From an uncultured Aquimarina sp. (GTDB taxonomy: Bacteria > Bacteroidota > Bacteroidia > Flavobacteriales > Flavobacteriaceae), in assembly GCA_947498775.1 (NCBI GenBank), contig CANMLL010000018.1, positions 1 to 64,000 of the forward strand: a stretch of 64,000 nucleotides of DNA, read 5' to 3'. Position 1 is the stretch's first letter, and each line of letters opens with the position of its first letter. The position numbers and the translations under genes were made by a program. The notes beneath the pieces were generated by a model. That model was not told the origin of the DNA. It saw only the letters and a list, made by a program, of their open reading frames with translations, and did not search any database. Positions 53,364-62,371 of this stretch are shown one piece after another.

Positions 53364-53632
53364 ACCATTTGTTATTTGAACCCGTTTTACATTAGAACTT
53401 CGTTATGAGGGTTGTAAATACAATACATGCAGTAGTTTTCCTGATTTTGGGATAGCAAGGCTATGGTTACATTAAAAAACTAAGTGAAGCGACTGTATAT
53501 GCAGTAGTTTCAACATGAAATAGATTTTCTAATGCAAAAACCGGATTGAATTTACCAAGACAAAATATTCTTTCTGATTGAAGCAAAAAATTCCTAGTTT
53601 TCTTTTCCAAATAAATTCAAATAACAAATGGT
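53364..53632. repeat. Inverted-repeat element, 269 bases, with nested MITE-like copy
   Basis: The ends are a 17-base perfect inverted repeat: ACCATTTGTTATTTGAA (53364-53380) and TTCAAATAACAAATGGT (53616-53632). TGTTA lies just outside each end (53358-53362) or overlapping it (53632-53636), a possible target-site duplication. No ORF or transposase is present, so if mobile it would depend on a helper. It contains the second copy of the family seen at 889-1004. Confidence 0.65.
53379..53550. repeat. MITE-like palindromic repeat, copy 2
   Basis: This shares ends and the inner TCAACATGAAATAG block with 889-1004, but is about 55 bases longer; the extra part carries a second GCAGTAGTTT. The end pairing covaries: CATTAGAA with TTCTAATG here, against TATGTATTAGAA with TTCTAATACATA in copy 1. 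Confidence 0.7.
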
Positions 53633-53939
53633 GTTAGTCAAATTTACTGCATTACGGTATAAGTATCAGAGTCTTTTAGGGTAAATTTTGGATTTTTTGG
53701 TCAAGCGGATTGGTAAACAAATCTTCAACATTTTTAAAAGTGTTGCTATGCCTATCTATTATACTTTAGAAGTTTTTCTGTACTTACGTCCAATCTATAT
53801 TATATCTCACTAATAGTCATGACTTACTAAATGATTAACCCGGCTTTAAAAATTTACTGTTTAAAATCATCTCGTTTTGTTAACAAGAAATAAAAACATG
53901 TTGGTAATGATTACGAATCGATAAAAAATGTATTCGTTC
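53633..53939. other. Intergenic, no gene or repeat seen
   Basis: AT-rich spacer between the inverted-repeat element and the stop of the AsmA gene. I see no ORF, terminator or promoter that I would defend. Confidence 0.4.
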
Positions 53940-56573
53940 TTAGTTTTTATTTTTTGTAGAGTCTTTTTTCTTTTTCTTTCCAAGAAAACCACCTAAAATA
54001 TTTTTAGCAGTATTTTTTAAGGTTTCTTCCGTCTTGGTCGAAGTTTTTATTGTGTCTTTGTTATTGGATCCTATTATGCCTGAAAGAATTTCTTTGCCTT
54101 TGTCTTTTATTTTGTCTTTTGCTTTATCTTTTTGCTTGGATACTATTTGCTTAGAAAGTTCTTTAATTGCAGAGCCAAGCTCTAGATCAACTTTTGGGTT
54201 TGTAAAATTTCCAGAAATCCCAATAGGGAGTGCAACAGTCATGGTATTGGCTTCTTGATCATTAAGCTGCGACATTAGGCTTCCAACTTCGTTGCCTAAA
54301 TACTTCGCTGGTACATCCAATGTTACATTATACTTCATGCTTTGATCAAAGCTATGTTCTCCACCAGCTTTAATTTTTATGCCTTCTACATCAAAGTCAA
54401 AGGGTTTGACATTGATTTTTCCATCATCAAAACTCAAATTGGTTTTAATATCTTTCAAGTTTAGTTTATCCAATGCCACAAAGTTGAGTTTACTATCTAG
54501 CTGAGATAAAAGTGGTGTTTTGGTCGTAGATACTTGCGCGTTTAAAATTTCGGCAAGAGCCTTTCCCTTTAATGAGGTTAATACAGGGGTTAAATCTTCG
54601 TTTAACCTTCCATTTAAATTGATCTGCGTAGTTAGATTACCTGTTAGTGCTCTGGCAATAGGTGCTAATCCCTTTATCAATTCTAAATTATTAAAAGATT
54701 GTACGATATCAACCTTGCTAAGATCCAGTGCCATATCAAAGGTAGGAACTTTGGATTTGGTAGATACATTGCCGTTAAACGCCAATCCACCGTCAAAAAT
54801 GTTTGATGTTATATTTTCCAAATAAGCAGTTTCGTCTTTTATTTTTACAGTTCCTTTTGCGTTAAGAAGTTGCAAATTATCATAGATTACCTTTTTGGTG
54901 TCAAAATTTAAAGTAGCATCCAAAAAAGAAGGTATTCTAATGGTTTCATCTTCGACGGAAGAACTTTTGTCTGTAGTTTCCTTGGTTTCAGATTCTTGTT
55001 CGCTTACCATAAAATCATTGACTGCAAAAACATTAGAGGTTACGTCAAACGCTCCTTTTAAATCCTGTTTCGCAAATAAAAATCCCATTAGATTAGTAAT
55101 GGTTCCGGTAGCAGATACATCAGATTGCCCGGTTGTGGCCTGCATTTGATCCAAAGAAATGGTTTCTGGGTTGAAACTTACATTGGCTTTAGATATTTTT
55201 AGTTCACTTGGCATTTCGGCAGAAGTATAAGTAAATCCTGAAATACTTGCAGTTCCAGAACTTCTCACATTTTGATATTGTTCTTTTTCTAAAGATTGCA
55301 TATCAAAATGCGTTTTGATATCTGCAGTAACAATACCATTAAGTTTTTCTTCAAGATCAAGAGGGTATGCCTGATTAAGGTTTTGAAGGTTAAGGGTGCC
55401 CTTTAAGACCATATCTACAATCATATTTTTGGTAAGATTACGTAGACTTCCGTTGGCAGCAAATGAATCCTGATCTATTTTGAACGTAAGATTTCCGATT
55501 TTGATATACGTATCATCTGCCAAACCGGTTTCATTCTTAATTTGAGTGTCAATATTGATGTTTTTAACTCCTTTTGGTAAATCTGGATACTTAAAAGAGG
55601 CATTGTGAGATAACATAGTGATATCCATTTTTGGGATATGGGTATCGTCTGTTTTTCCTTTGATCACCCCATTGATAGAAAAATCTCCACTAGTTTGCAC
55701 TCCATCCAGGTTCTTTGCATACGTTTCAGGAATAACCGCCAAAAAGTTTTTAAAGTCAGATGTTGGTGTTTTAAAGCTTAGATCTACATCTGTATATTTT
55801 TCAAATAACTGAACAAACCCTGTAAACTCTAATGGCAAGCGATTAATAAGCGCTTTATTTTCTTTGAAAGAATACTTTTGGTTTTTAAGATCTAACTCTA
55901 TTTGTGCATCAAGTAGGAGCTTGTTCTTATTCAAATATTTGGTATCATCTAATCCAAATGAAGCTTCAGCATCTGTATGCGTGTCTAGAATTACTTTATC
56001 TCCAGAGACTGATCCATCGCCACTATGGTTAAGATGAGCCATCTCTAAAATTGTCTTGCTTACGTCATCTTTAAATAAGATCTTACTGTCATTAATTTCA
56101 TAATGCTCCAAGGCAAAGGTAAAATCTCCACTTCCTTCTTCAATAGGAGTTTCTTGCTGTGTTTCCCCTTGTTGTTTAGAGATATCAAAATTTGAGTTGC
56201 CTAAAGAATCTGTTTTGATTGCAATATTTGCCTCATTGATTATTATTTTTTGAACATTTATAGCCTCGGTTGCATCTTTGAATAGTTCATTTACAGACAT
56301 ATCTAAAGCTATTCTTTTTGAATAGGCCAGCGTGTCTCCTTCAAAAGGGGCATAATTTATAATAGATAAGTCGTCAATAATTACAGATGCCTGCGGAAAA
56401 CTGCGAATAAGGCTAATATCAATATTGGCAAAATCTACCCGGGCGTTAACATGTTCATTTACGAGATAACGCACTTTGTCTTGTATGGTTCCTTTAAACA
56501 AAAAAGGAATAGAAACAATACCGATGATTACTAAAAGTAAGATTATGCCGAAGATTTTGAGGGCTTTTTTCAT
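53940..56573 (-). CDS. AsmA family protein
   Basis: This 877-residue protein has one N-terminal membrane helix (about residues 5-27), FANIDISLIRSFPQASVIID typical of AsmA, and a very long beta-rich region. A C-terminal AsmA_2-like segment (DVPAKYLGNEVGSLMSQLND and VALPIGISGNFTNPKVDLEL) and a Lys-rich tail complete it. AsmA-like proteins are large inner-membrane-anchored repeating-beta-groove proteins tied to lipid transport and outer-membrane biogenesis. A minus-strand -7 element (plus CAAAGATA, 56620-56627) lies upstream. Confidence 0.9.
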   Translation of the reverse strand: MKKALKIFGIILLLVIIGIVSIPFLFKGTIQDKVRYLVNEHVNARVDFANIDISLIRSFPQASVIIDDLSIINYAPFEGDTLAYSKRIALDMSVNELFKDATEAINVQKIIINEANIAIKTDSLGNSNFDISKQQGETQQETPIEEGSGDFTFALEHYEINDSKILFKDDVSKTILEMAHLNHSGDGSVSGDKVILDTHTDAEASFGLDDTKYLNKNKLLLDAQIELDLKNQKYSFKENKALINRLPLEFTGFVQLFEKYTDVDLSFKTPTSDFKNFLAVIPETYAKNLDGVQTSGDFSINGVIKGKTDDTHIPKMDITMLSHNASFKYPDLPKGVKNINIDTQIKNETGLADDTYIKIGNLTFKIDQDSFAANGSLRNLTKNMIVDMVLKGTLNLQNLNQAYPLDLEEKLNGIVTADIKTHFDMQSLEKEQYQNVRSSGTASISGFTYTSAEMPSELKISKANVSFNPETISLDQMQATTGQSDVSATGTITNLMGFLFAKQDLKGAFDVTSNVFAVNDFMVSEQESETKETTDKSSSVEDETIRIPSFLDATLNFDTKKVIYDNLQLLNAKGTVKIKDETAYLENITSNIFDGGLAFNGNVSTKSKVPTFDMALDLSKVDIVQSFNNLELIKGLAPIARALTGNLTTQINLNGRLNEDLTPVLTSLKGKALAEILNAQVSTTKTPLLSQLDSKLNFVALDKLNLKDIKTNLSFDDGKINVKPFDFDVEGIKIKAGGEHSFDQSMKYNVTLDVPAKYLGNEVGSLMSQLNDQEANTMTVALPIGISGNFTNPKVDLELGSAIKELSKQIVSKQKDKAKDKIKDKGKEILSGIIGSNNKDTIKTSTKTEETLKNTAKNILGGFLGKKKKKDSTKNKN

Positions 56574-56619
56574 GTGTTTACTTTAGGGAGTTATAAACTT
56601 CTTATAAAATAACTATTTA

Positions 56620-56627
56620 CAAAGATA
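56620..56627 (-). promoter_or_regulatory. -7 element of the AsmA gene
   Basis: Plus CAAAGATA reads TATCTTTG on the minus strand, a perfect TAnnTTTG match 46 bases before the start. No CAA at -33 distance is visible. Confidence 0.45.
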
Positions 56628-56663
56628 CTATGTTGCATCTTTACGTTAAGGATTTGTTAGAAT

Positions 56664-57371
56664 TTAAATTTCCATGTCCAGTTCACCGCCTTGTTTGAGG
56701 TTAAATCGGCGTCTTAAAAAATATACTGCAGCATAAAGTATTGGGGTGTCAAGAGCAGCAACCAATACCTTAAACAGAAAACCGTTGAGTAGTAAAACCC
56801 CAAAACGATCCCATTCTATGATGCCGGCAGAACACAAAAGTAATAGCACTGTTAATGTGTCTATAAATTGCGAAGAAAAAGTAGAGAAATTATTACGTAG
56901 CCAAAGATGTTTTCCTTTGGTGAGACGTTTCCAGAAATGAAAAATCTGAATATCGATGTATTGTGCAAAAAGATACGCCATCATCGATGCAAAAACTGCA
57001 ATGACGGTAGCACCAAAAACCTTATTAAATAACTCATCGTTAATTGGTGACCATGAGGTTGCCGTAACAGCTGCCGAGGCAGAGACAATTAATAATGAAA
57101 AGAAAGAGGCAAAAATCCCCGCAGTAACAATTTGATTAGCTTTTCGTTTTCCAAAGATCTCACTTATGATATCGGTGATCAAAAAAGTAATTGGGTAGGG
57201 CAGTATACCTACCGAAATTTCAAAAGTATATATCCCTAAAAAATCCCAATAAAAGAATTTTTGAAAAATAAGATTAGATACCACTAATGATGAGATAAAA
57301 AGTGATCCCAGGATTAGATATATTCTATACGCTGTTCGTCGGTCTTTAAGGTTCAATGAAGTTTCGCTCAA
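56664..57371 (-). CDS. Queuosine precursor transporter (VUT family, YhhQ-like)
   Basis: This 235-residue membrane protein has six hydrophobic segments: LILGSLFISSLVVSNLIFQK, PYPITFLITDIISEIFGKRK with the family DIxxExxG motif, and a QFIDTLTVLLLL helix. YhhQ/DUF165 proteins import 7-cyano-7-deazaguanine (preQ0) or related bases for queuosine synthesis. No queuosine synthesis gene is adjacent. It is divergent from the folK fusion gene, with a 109-base spacer. Confidence 0.9.
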   Translation of the reverse strand: MSETSLNLKDRRTAYRIYLILGSLFISSLVVSNLIFQKFFYWDFLGIYTFEISVGILPYPITFLITDIISEIFGKRKANQIVTAGIFASFFSLLIVSASAAVTATSWSPINDELFNKVFGATVIAVFASMMAYLFAQYIDIQIFHFWKRLTKGKHLWLRNNFSTFSSQFIDTLTVLLLLCSAGIIEWDRFGVLLLNGFLFKVLVAALDTPILYAAVYFLRRRFNLKQGGELDMEI

Positions 57372-57480
57372 AATAGTAATACGTTAATAATACTTCATCA
57401 AAAAATAAGGTGAAGTGGTTTTGTTTTGTTTAATTTGCTTCTAAAATAAGGAGTTCTGATCAGAATATAAATACTTAAGC

Positions 57481-58608
57481 TTGAAAACACCACATCTCAT
57501 ACATATTTCGTTAGGAAGTAACATAGGAGATCGATTAGATTTTATTCAAAAAGCAATTGATGAAATCTATAAGAAAATTGGCAATGTGATAGCGATCTCA
57601 AGTATTTACCAAACCCCAGCCTGGGGATTTGATAGCGATGATTTTTATAATGCTTGTGTTTCAATTCATACATTTTATAAGACTCAGGAAGTTTTGGATC
57701 AATTAATGACGATCGAAAAAATATTGGGAAGAAATAGAAGTAAAGCAGTAGGCTATCAAGCTAGAACTATCGATTTAGACATCATTTTTTCTTCGGAAGG
57801 AATTATAGAAACCGAAAAATTAAAGGTTCCACATCCAGCGATACAAGAGCGAAAATTTGTGTTAGTTCCCCTAGCTGATATTGCTGGTAAACATGAACAT
57901 CCAATACTGAAACAAACGGTTTTACAAATATTAGAAAGTACTCCCGACTCATCTGAGGTAGAAAAGACTGAAGAAAATCTTGTAAATCCAAAGGATCAAT
58001 ATTCTTTATCTCATTTTCAATATCTCACCATCGAAGGAAATATTGGAGCTGGCAAAACGAGCTTGGCAAAATTAATTGCAACCGAGTTTAATGCTAAACT
58101 TATCCTCGAGCGTTTTGCAGACAACCCTTTTTTGCCCAAGTTCTACGAGGATATGGAACGGTATGCATTTCCGCTTGAGATGTCTTTTCTGGCAGATCGT
58201 TACCAACGACTTCAGGAAGATATAGCACAATATGATCTATTCAAAGATTTTGTGGTGAGTGATTATGATGTGTTTAAGTCCTTAATTTTTGCAAAAGTGA
58301 CCTTACAAGAAGAAGAATTCTTGCTGTATAAACGGGTTTTTGATTTGATGTATAGAAATCTGGCAAAACCAGACTTATATATTTATTTATATCAAGATAC
58401 GAAGCGTCTTCTTGAAAACATCAAAAGGAGAGGCCGGGAATACGAACAAAAAATCCCCGCAGAATACCTTGATAAAATCAACAAAGGGTACCTGCAATTC
58501 ATTAAATCTCAATCAGAGTTCAATGTAAAAATCATTGATGTGTCCGAAAGAGATTTTATATCTAACAGAATAGATTATATTTCTATTTTAGAAGAAATTT
58601 GTACTTAG
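57481..58608 (+). CDS. folK: Fusion of HPPK (FolK) and a deoxynucleoside kinase
   Basis: This 375-residue protein has residues 1-160 as HPPK: LGSNIGDRLDFIQKA, YQTPAWGFDSDDFYN, GRNRSKAVGYQARTIDLDII and PHPAIQERKFVLVPLADIA, the pterin/ATP signature set. Residues 175-375 are a deoxynucleoside-kinase-like domain with P-loop GNIGAGKT (186-193), LERFADNPFLPKFYED, DRYQRLQ and RRGREYEQKIPAEYLDKIN. It joins folate precursor synthesis with nucleoside salvage in one chain. The start is TTG; no upstream ATG fits. Similar fusions occur in Bacteroidota to my recollection. Confidence 0.92.
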   Translation: MKTPHLIHISLGSNIGDRLDFIQKAIDEIYKKIGNVIAISSIYQTPAWGFDSDDFYNACVSIHTFYKTQEVLDQLMTIEKILGRNRSKAVGYQARTIDLDIIFSSEGIIETEKLKVPHPAIQERKFVLVPLADIAGKHEHPILKQTVLQILESTPDSSEVEKTEENLVNPKDQYSLSHFQYLTIEGNIGAGKTSLAKLIATEFNAKLILERFADNPFLPKFYEDMERYAFPLEMSFLADRYQRLQEDIAQYDLFKDFVVSDYDVFKSLIFAKVTLQEEEFLLYKRVFDLMYRNLAKPDLYIYLYQDTKRLLENIKRRGREYEQKIPAEYLDKINKGYLQFIKSQSEFNVKIIDVSERDFISNRIDYISILEEICT

Positions 58609-58611
58609 AAA

Positions 58612-59916
58612 TTAGCTTCCTCGAAGCTCCGTGGCCACCTTTTGTACTTCATCAAGAACGCGAAGTAGATTACCGCTCCAAAGTTTTTCTATTTCTTCTT
58701 CAGTATACCCACGCTTGACCAATTCTAAGGTTACATTAAAAGTTTCTGAGGCATCGCTCCACCCTTCAATGCCACCACCGCCATCAAAGTCTGAACTAAT
58801 TCCCACATGATCAATACCAATCTTTTTAACCACATAATCTATATGATTCACAAAATCTGCCACATCAACGGCAGGAGGAAGGTCGGTTATTTTTTTAACC
58901 TTTGCTCTGCGTACAGACAGCATTTTCATATAGAAATCATAGTATTTCTCTTTTTCTTCGGTGCTTAGTTTTGCAACCTCTTTACGTTCTAACCAGGTTA
59001 CACCCATAGAATCTGCTATCTTTTTGGCTATAGCCAACAACTTTTCATTTCTTTTTTCGAATTTTTCGGTATTCAAGTACGAAGTAAAAGCAACAGTTTG
59101 TACAACACCCCCATTTTCTTTTAACCATTGTAGTTGCTCATCGTCAAGATTACGACTGTGATCGCAAAGTGCCCTGGCAGAAGAATGTGAGGCAATAATA
59201 GGAGCTTTGGTAAGCTCAATAATTTGTCGCATCGATTCTTTTGATGGGTGCGAAACGTCGATCATAATACCATATTTATTCATTTCTTCAATCACTTGCT
59301 TGCCAAGATGACTGAGTCCATTATGCAGCCAGACTCCATTGGCTTCTCCTGTATTAGAATCACAAAGCTGACTGTGTCCATTATGAGATAACGACATATA
59401 TCTTGCACCAAGATCATAGAATTTCTTTACGTTAGTAATGTCGGTACCTACTGGATAACCATTTTCGATACCGATCATAGCAACCTTCTTTCCTTTTTTG
59501 TGAATGCGTCGTGCATCCTCAGATGTAAGAGCCAATTCTATTTGATCGGGAGCAATTTCTTTGGTTAATTTATGAATAGCGTTAAATTTTGACATGGCAA
59601 TTTCATGAGCCTTTTTATAGCCTGCTGTTGTCAACGAATCTTGCCCTGTATAAACTATAAACCAGGCCACATCGAGTCCTCCTTTTTTCATTTTAGGCAG
59701 TGTAACCTGAACGTCTAGATCTTGGGTATAATTGATAGAATCGGTAAAGTTTTTTACGTTGATATCGCAGTGCGTATCTAACGTGATAATTTTATCGTGA
59801 ATTTCTCTGGCTTTGGCGATCAATTGATCTTCAGAAATGGTATTCTTGGTAGTGTTTTCTTGTTTACAAGAAGTAAGAGAGAGCGTAATAAATGTAAATA
59901 CTAGAAAGTTCTTCAT
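58612..59916 (-). CDS. Membrane dipeptidase (M19, renal dipeptidase-like) lipoprotein
   Basis: This 434-residue enzyme has a lipobox (LSLTSC, Cys17). TLDTHCDINVK holds the zinc-binding HxD (His49, Asp51). Other motifs are GIENGYPVG, RYMSLSHNGHSQLCDSNTG, MIDVSHPS and IASHSSARALCDHSRN with zinc-ligand histidines, and HVGISSDFDGGGG. It is predicted to cleave dipeptides in the periplasm or at the surface. Its stop lies 3 bases from the folK fusion stop; the genes converge. Confidence 0.93.
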   Translation of the reverse strand: MKNFLVFTFITLSLTSCKQENTTKNTISEDQLIAKAREIHDKIITLDTHCDINVKNFTDSINYTQDLDVQVTLPKMKKGGLDVAWFIVYTGQDSLTTAGYKKAHEIAMSKFNAIHKLTKEIAPDQIELALTSEDARRIHKKGKKVAMIGIENGYPVGTDITNVKKFYDLGARYMSLSHNGHSQLCDSNTGEANGVWLHNGLSHLGKQVIEEMNKYGIMIDVSHPSKESMRQIIELTKAPIIASHSSARALCDHSRNLDDEQLQWLKENGGVVQTVAFTSYLNTEKFEKRNEKLLAIAKKIADSMGVTWLERKEVAKLSTEEKEKYYDFYMKMLSVRRAKVKKITDLPPAVDVADFVNHIDYVVKKIGIDHVGISSDFDGGGGIEGWSDASETFNVTLELVKRGYTEEEIEKLWSGNLLRVLDEVQKVATELRGS

Positions 59917-59995
59917 TTTGAGTATGATTGTGTGTGAAACTTATCTCGCTCTAAACTTACAAAACAAATTTCAGATGATATCTTAAGAAAATAAT

Positions 59996-60023
59996 AACTG
60001 CCCAAAATTAGTTTTGGGCAGTT
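59996..60023 (-). terminator. Terminator of the metalloprotease gene
   Basis: A perfect 12-base stem, AACTGCCCAAAA (59996-60007) and TTTTGGGCAGTT (60012-60023), encloses a TTAG loop, followed on the minus strand by an AT-rich run with T's. Confidence 0.82.
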
Positions 60024-60045
60024 AACAACAATTCAAAAACAAACT

Positions 60046-62232
60046 CTAATTTTTAACGAGTTTATGAGTGATCCTACCTTTTTTGCCTTCAATAATTACA
60101 AAATACACGCCTTGACTGAGGTTGCTAGTGTCAAAGATGGTTGTTTCAGTATTCGAATTAAGAACATCAATCTTTTTCCCTAAGAAATCTGTGATTGTAA
60201 TGTTTATAGATTCATTAGTTCTTGATGTCTGGGGATATTTTATATTTAAAAACCCAGACGTGATTGGATTGGGGAAAACACTTATTTTTCCAGAGAAAAG
60301 GTTATCAATGTCATCATCGGCATTGTCACTACCACCAGATGTAATATTAATATTGTCTATCGCCATATCACTTCTATAACTTGATCCCGTAGTACCCTTA
60401 AGTTGTAATTTGATAACAGAACCGTTGTAGTCAGACAGACTCACGGTTTGAGAATTCCAATTATTTCCTTGGTTACCATTTTTACTCCAGATAGTGGTCC
60501 ATGAACCTCCATTATCAACAGAAGTTCTAATTTCCAAAGTTCCCATATTAGATCCGTACATGTGATAATCAAAACTAAGCTGTGCACTGGTTTCATTAGT
60601 TAAATCTATACAAGGGCTTGTTAGTAAAGCCGTTTTGTTAGGGTATCCGGTTCCGTTACCTGATGCTTCGGTAAATGTATAATTGCTTCCGTGTGTTGGG
60701 CCCGAAGGTCCTGTGTTTGATGAAGGAGTGCTGTTACTATCTAATGACCAATCGATATCATCGTTGGTTTCTTGAGTCCATGATCCAAAATCGGGCTCAA
60801 AGCTTTTTCTGTACGGAAAACTTGTGATCCCATCACATGTACCTGGGGGATTAGTGGTTGTTGAAGTTATCTTTATATTGTCAAAAGATAAATCACTTCG
60901 CCAGCTACTCCCCGTGGTTCCTTTGAAACGTATTTTAATTACAGAACCCGAATAAGTAGCAAGACTCACGGTTGCCTGGTTCCAGGTATCGCCTTTATTT
61001 CCGCTCTGAGACCAAACAGAAGAGTAAGAACCTCCGTCATCTGTGCTAACCAAAACTTCTAGGGCTCCCATATCGGTACCTAACATGTGGTAACCAAATT
61101 CTAGTGATAAATCAGATTCGTTGCTTAGGTCAAAGCAAGGACTGTCAAGTATAGCAACTTTATTGGGACTACCAGGTGGTGATACATTTGTAGAAGCTTC
61201 TGTGTATAAATAATATGACCCATTTTGACCGTTAGAGGGGCCAGTGCCATTAGAAGGTGTTCCTCCAGAATCTCGTGTCCAATTTATATCATCTCCAGCG
61301 GTATTGGTCCAATCTCCAAAACCGGATTCAAAACTTTCGCTGTATGGAAAATTACTGATGTTCGCACATACAGGAGGGGTGGTTGTGTCAAGCAAATATG
61401 CCCTGTCTGATTCTAAAGAAACAACAATAGCATTTTGTTGTTGTTGAGTGAAACCACCATCCCTGCAACTTTTTCGAGTATAAGACATTACATTTCTTGT
61501 ATCAGGTTGATATTGATCTCCATTGGCATCGGTCCCAGAGCCCGTGTAATTGCAACTAGAATTGACTAAGCTACTTAATCGTGGGTCTGCTGGTGTATCA
61601 CAAAAAAAATCTCCGGCATTGTTGCAATTAGTTCGCTGTACCAATTCTCGTCCGTTGGAGGTAGAATGTGTATGAAGTACAGAGAAATAATGCCCTAATT
61701 CATGAGAGGATGTAGATCCATTTTGTGAACAGGATGCATCTAATATTGCTCGGTTTCCGGTTCCTGGAAACTTAGCAAATCCACAGATGGTAGAACTCCC
61801 CGAAGTTACTTCTGTGAAGTAAAAAATATTGATCGCTTTGGTAACTTCATATTGTACTAGTTGGCTATCGTTACTTTTATTAAATGTCGGATTCCAGTTA
61901 CTGTTATCAATAAATCTGGTCGGCCCATATGCATAAAATGAAATATTCATGGGTGCATAGGTTGCATTAAGTTCATCCATAACATTTTGAATCTCTGCAC
62001 TAGAAACAGCAGGAGAACTCCCGTTTGAGTTACGCGAAACATGATGTTGGATCGGCAATGATACTGGAGCGGACAATGCTTTGGCATTCGAAATCGATGT
62101 AAGCCTTTTAAGCATAAAGTTACCATAGTCCTTAGGAGGTTCTGCACCACATTCCTCTTGTGCAAATCCAATTTTGACCACAGATAACATTAAAAAGGTA
62201 AGAAATACTACTAATTTTTTGTTTGGTTTCAT
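60046..62232 (-). CDS. T9SS-exported M43-like zinc metalloprotease with two beta-sandwich domains
   Basis: This 728-residue protein has a signal peptide (ends FAQ). The zinc metalloprotease domain has HELGHYFSVLH (177-187): HExxH plus a third His, with Ser where metzincins usually have Gly. NVMSYTRKSC supplies the Met-turn. Two tandem beta-sandwich modules of about 150 residues follow (ISNFPYSESFESGFGDWTNT and ITSFPYRKSFEPDFGSWTQE), MAM-like. The type A sorting domain FPNPITSGFLNIKYP ... GVYFVIIEGKKGRITHKLVK marks export by type IX secretion. Probably a surface or extracellular protease. Confidence 0.92.
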   Translation of the reverse strand: MKPNKKLVVFLTFLMLSVVKIGFAQEECGAEPPKDYGNFMLKRLTSISNAKALSAPVSLPIQHHVSRNSNGSSPAVSSAEIQNVMDELNATYAPMNISFYAYGPTRFIDNSNWNPTFNKSNDSQLVQYEVTKAINIFYFTEVTSGSSTICGFAKFPGTGNRAILDASCSQNGSTSSHELGHYFSVLHTHSTSNGRELVQRTNCNNAGDFFCDTPADPRLSSLVNSSCNYTGSGTDANGDQYQPDTRNVMSYTRKSCRDGGFTQQQQNAIVVSLESDRAYLLDTTTPPVCANISNFPYSESFESGFGDWTNTAGDDINWTRDSGGTPSNGTGPSNGQNGSYYLYTEASTNVSPPGSPNKVAILDSPCFDLSNESDLSLEFGYHMLGTDMGALEVLVSTDDGGSYSSVWSQSGNKGDTWNQATVSLATYSGSVIKIRFKGTTGSSWRSDLSFDNIKITSTTTNPPGTCDGITSFPYRKSFEPDFGSWTQETNDDIDWSLDSNSTPSSNTGPSGPTHGSNYTFTEASGNGTGYPNKTALLTSPCIDLTNETSAQLSFDYHMYGSNMGTLEIRTSVDNGGSWTTIWSKNGNQGNNWNSQTVSLSDYNGSVIKLQLKGTTGSSYRSDMAIDNINITSGGSDNADDDIDNLFSGKISVFPNPITSGFLNIKYPQTSRTNESINITITDFLGKKIDVLNSNTETTIFDTSNLSQGVYFVIIEGKKGRITHKLVKN

Positions 62233-62300
62233 GAGCTTCTACATTTTAGGTTAGATATTAAAATCATTGTGGTTGTTATTTATAAAGACGTAGAAAAAAG

Positions 62301-62324
62301 AAAACACCCTAGTTAGGATGTTTT
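62301..62324 (-). terminator. Candidate terminator after the TrmH-type gene
   Basis: The stem AAAACACCCT (62301-62310) and AGGATGTTTT (62315-62324) has one mismatch and a 4-base loop. On the minus strand it is followed by T-rich sequence. Confidence 0.6.
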
Positions 62325-62371
62325 TACTGTTAGTATAACCTATATGGTTTTAAGTGAAGTGTCCCCCCGCT

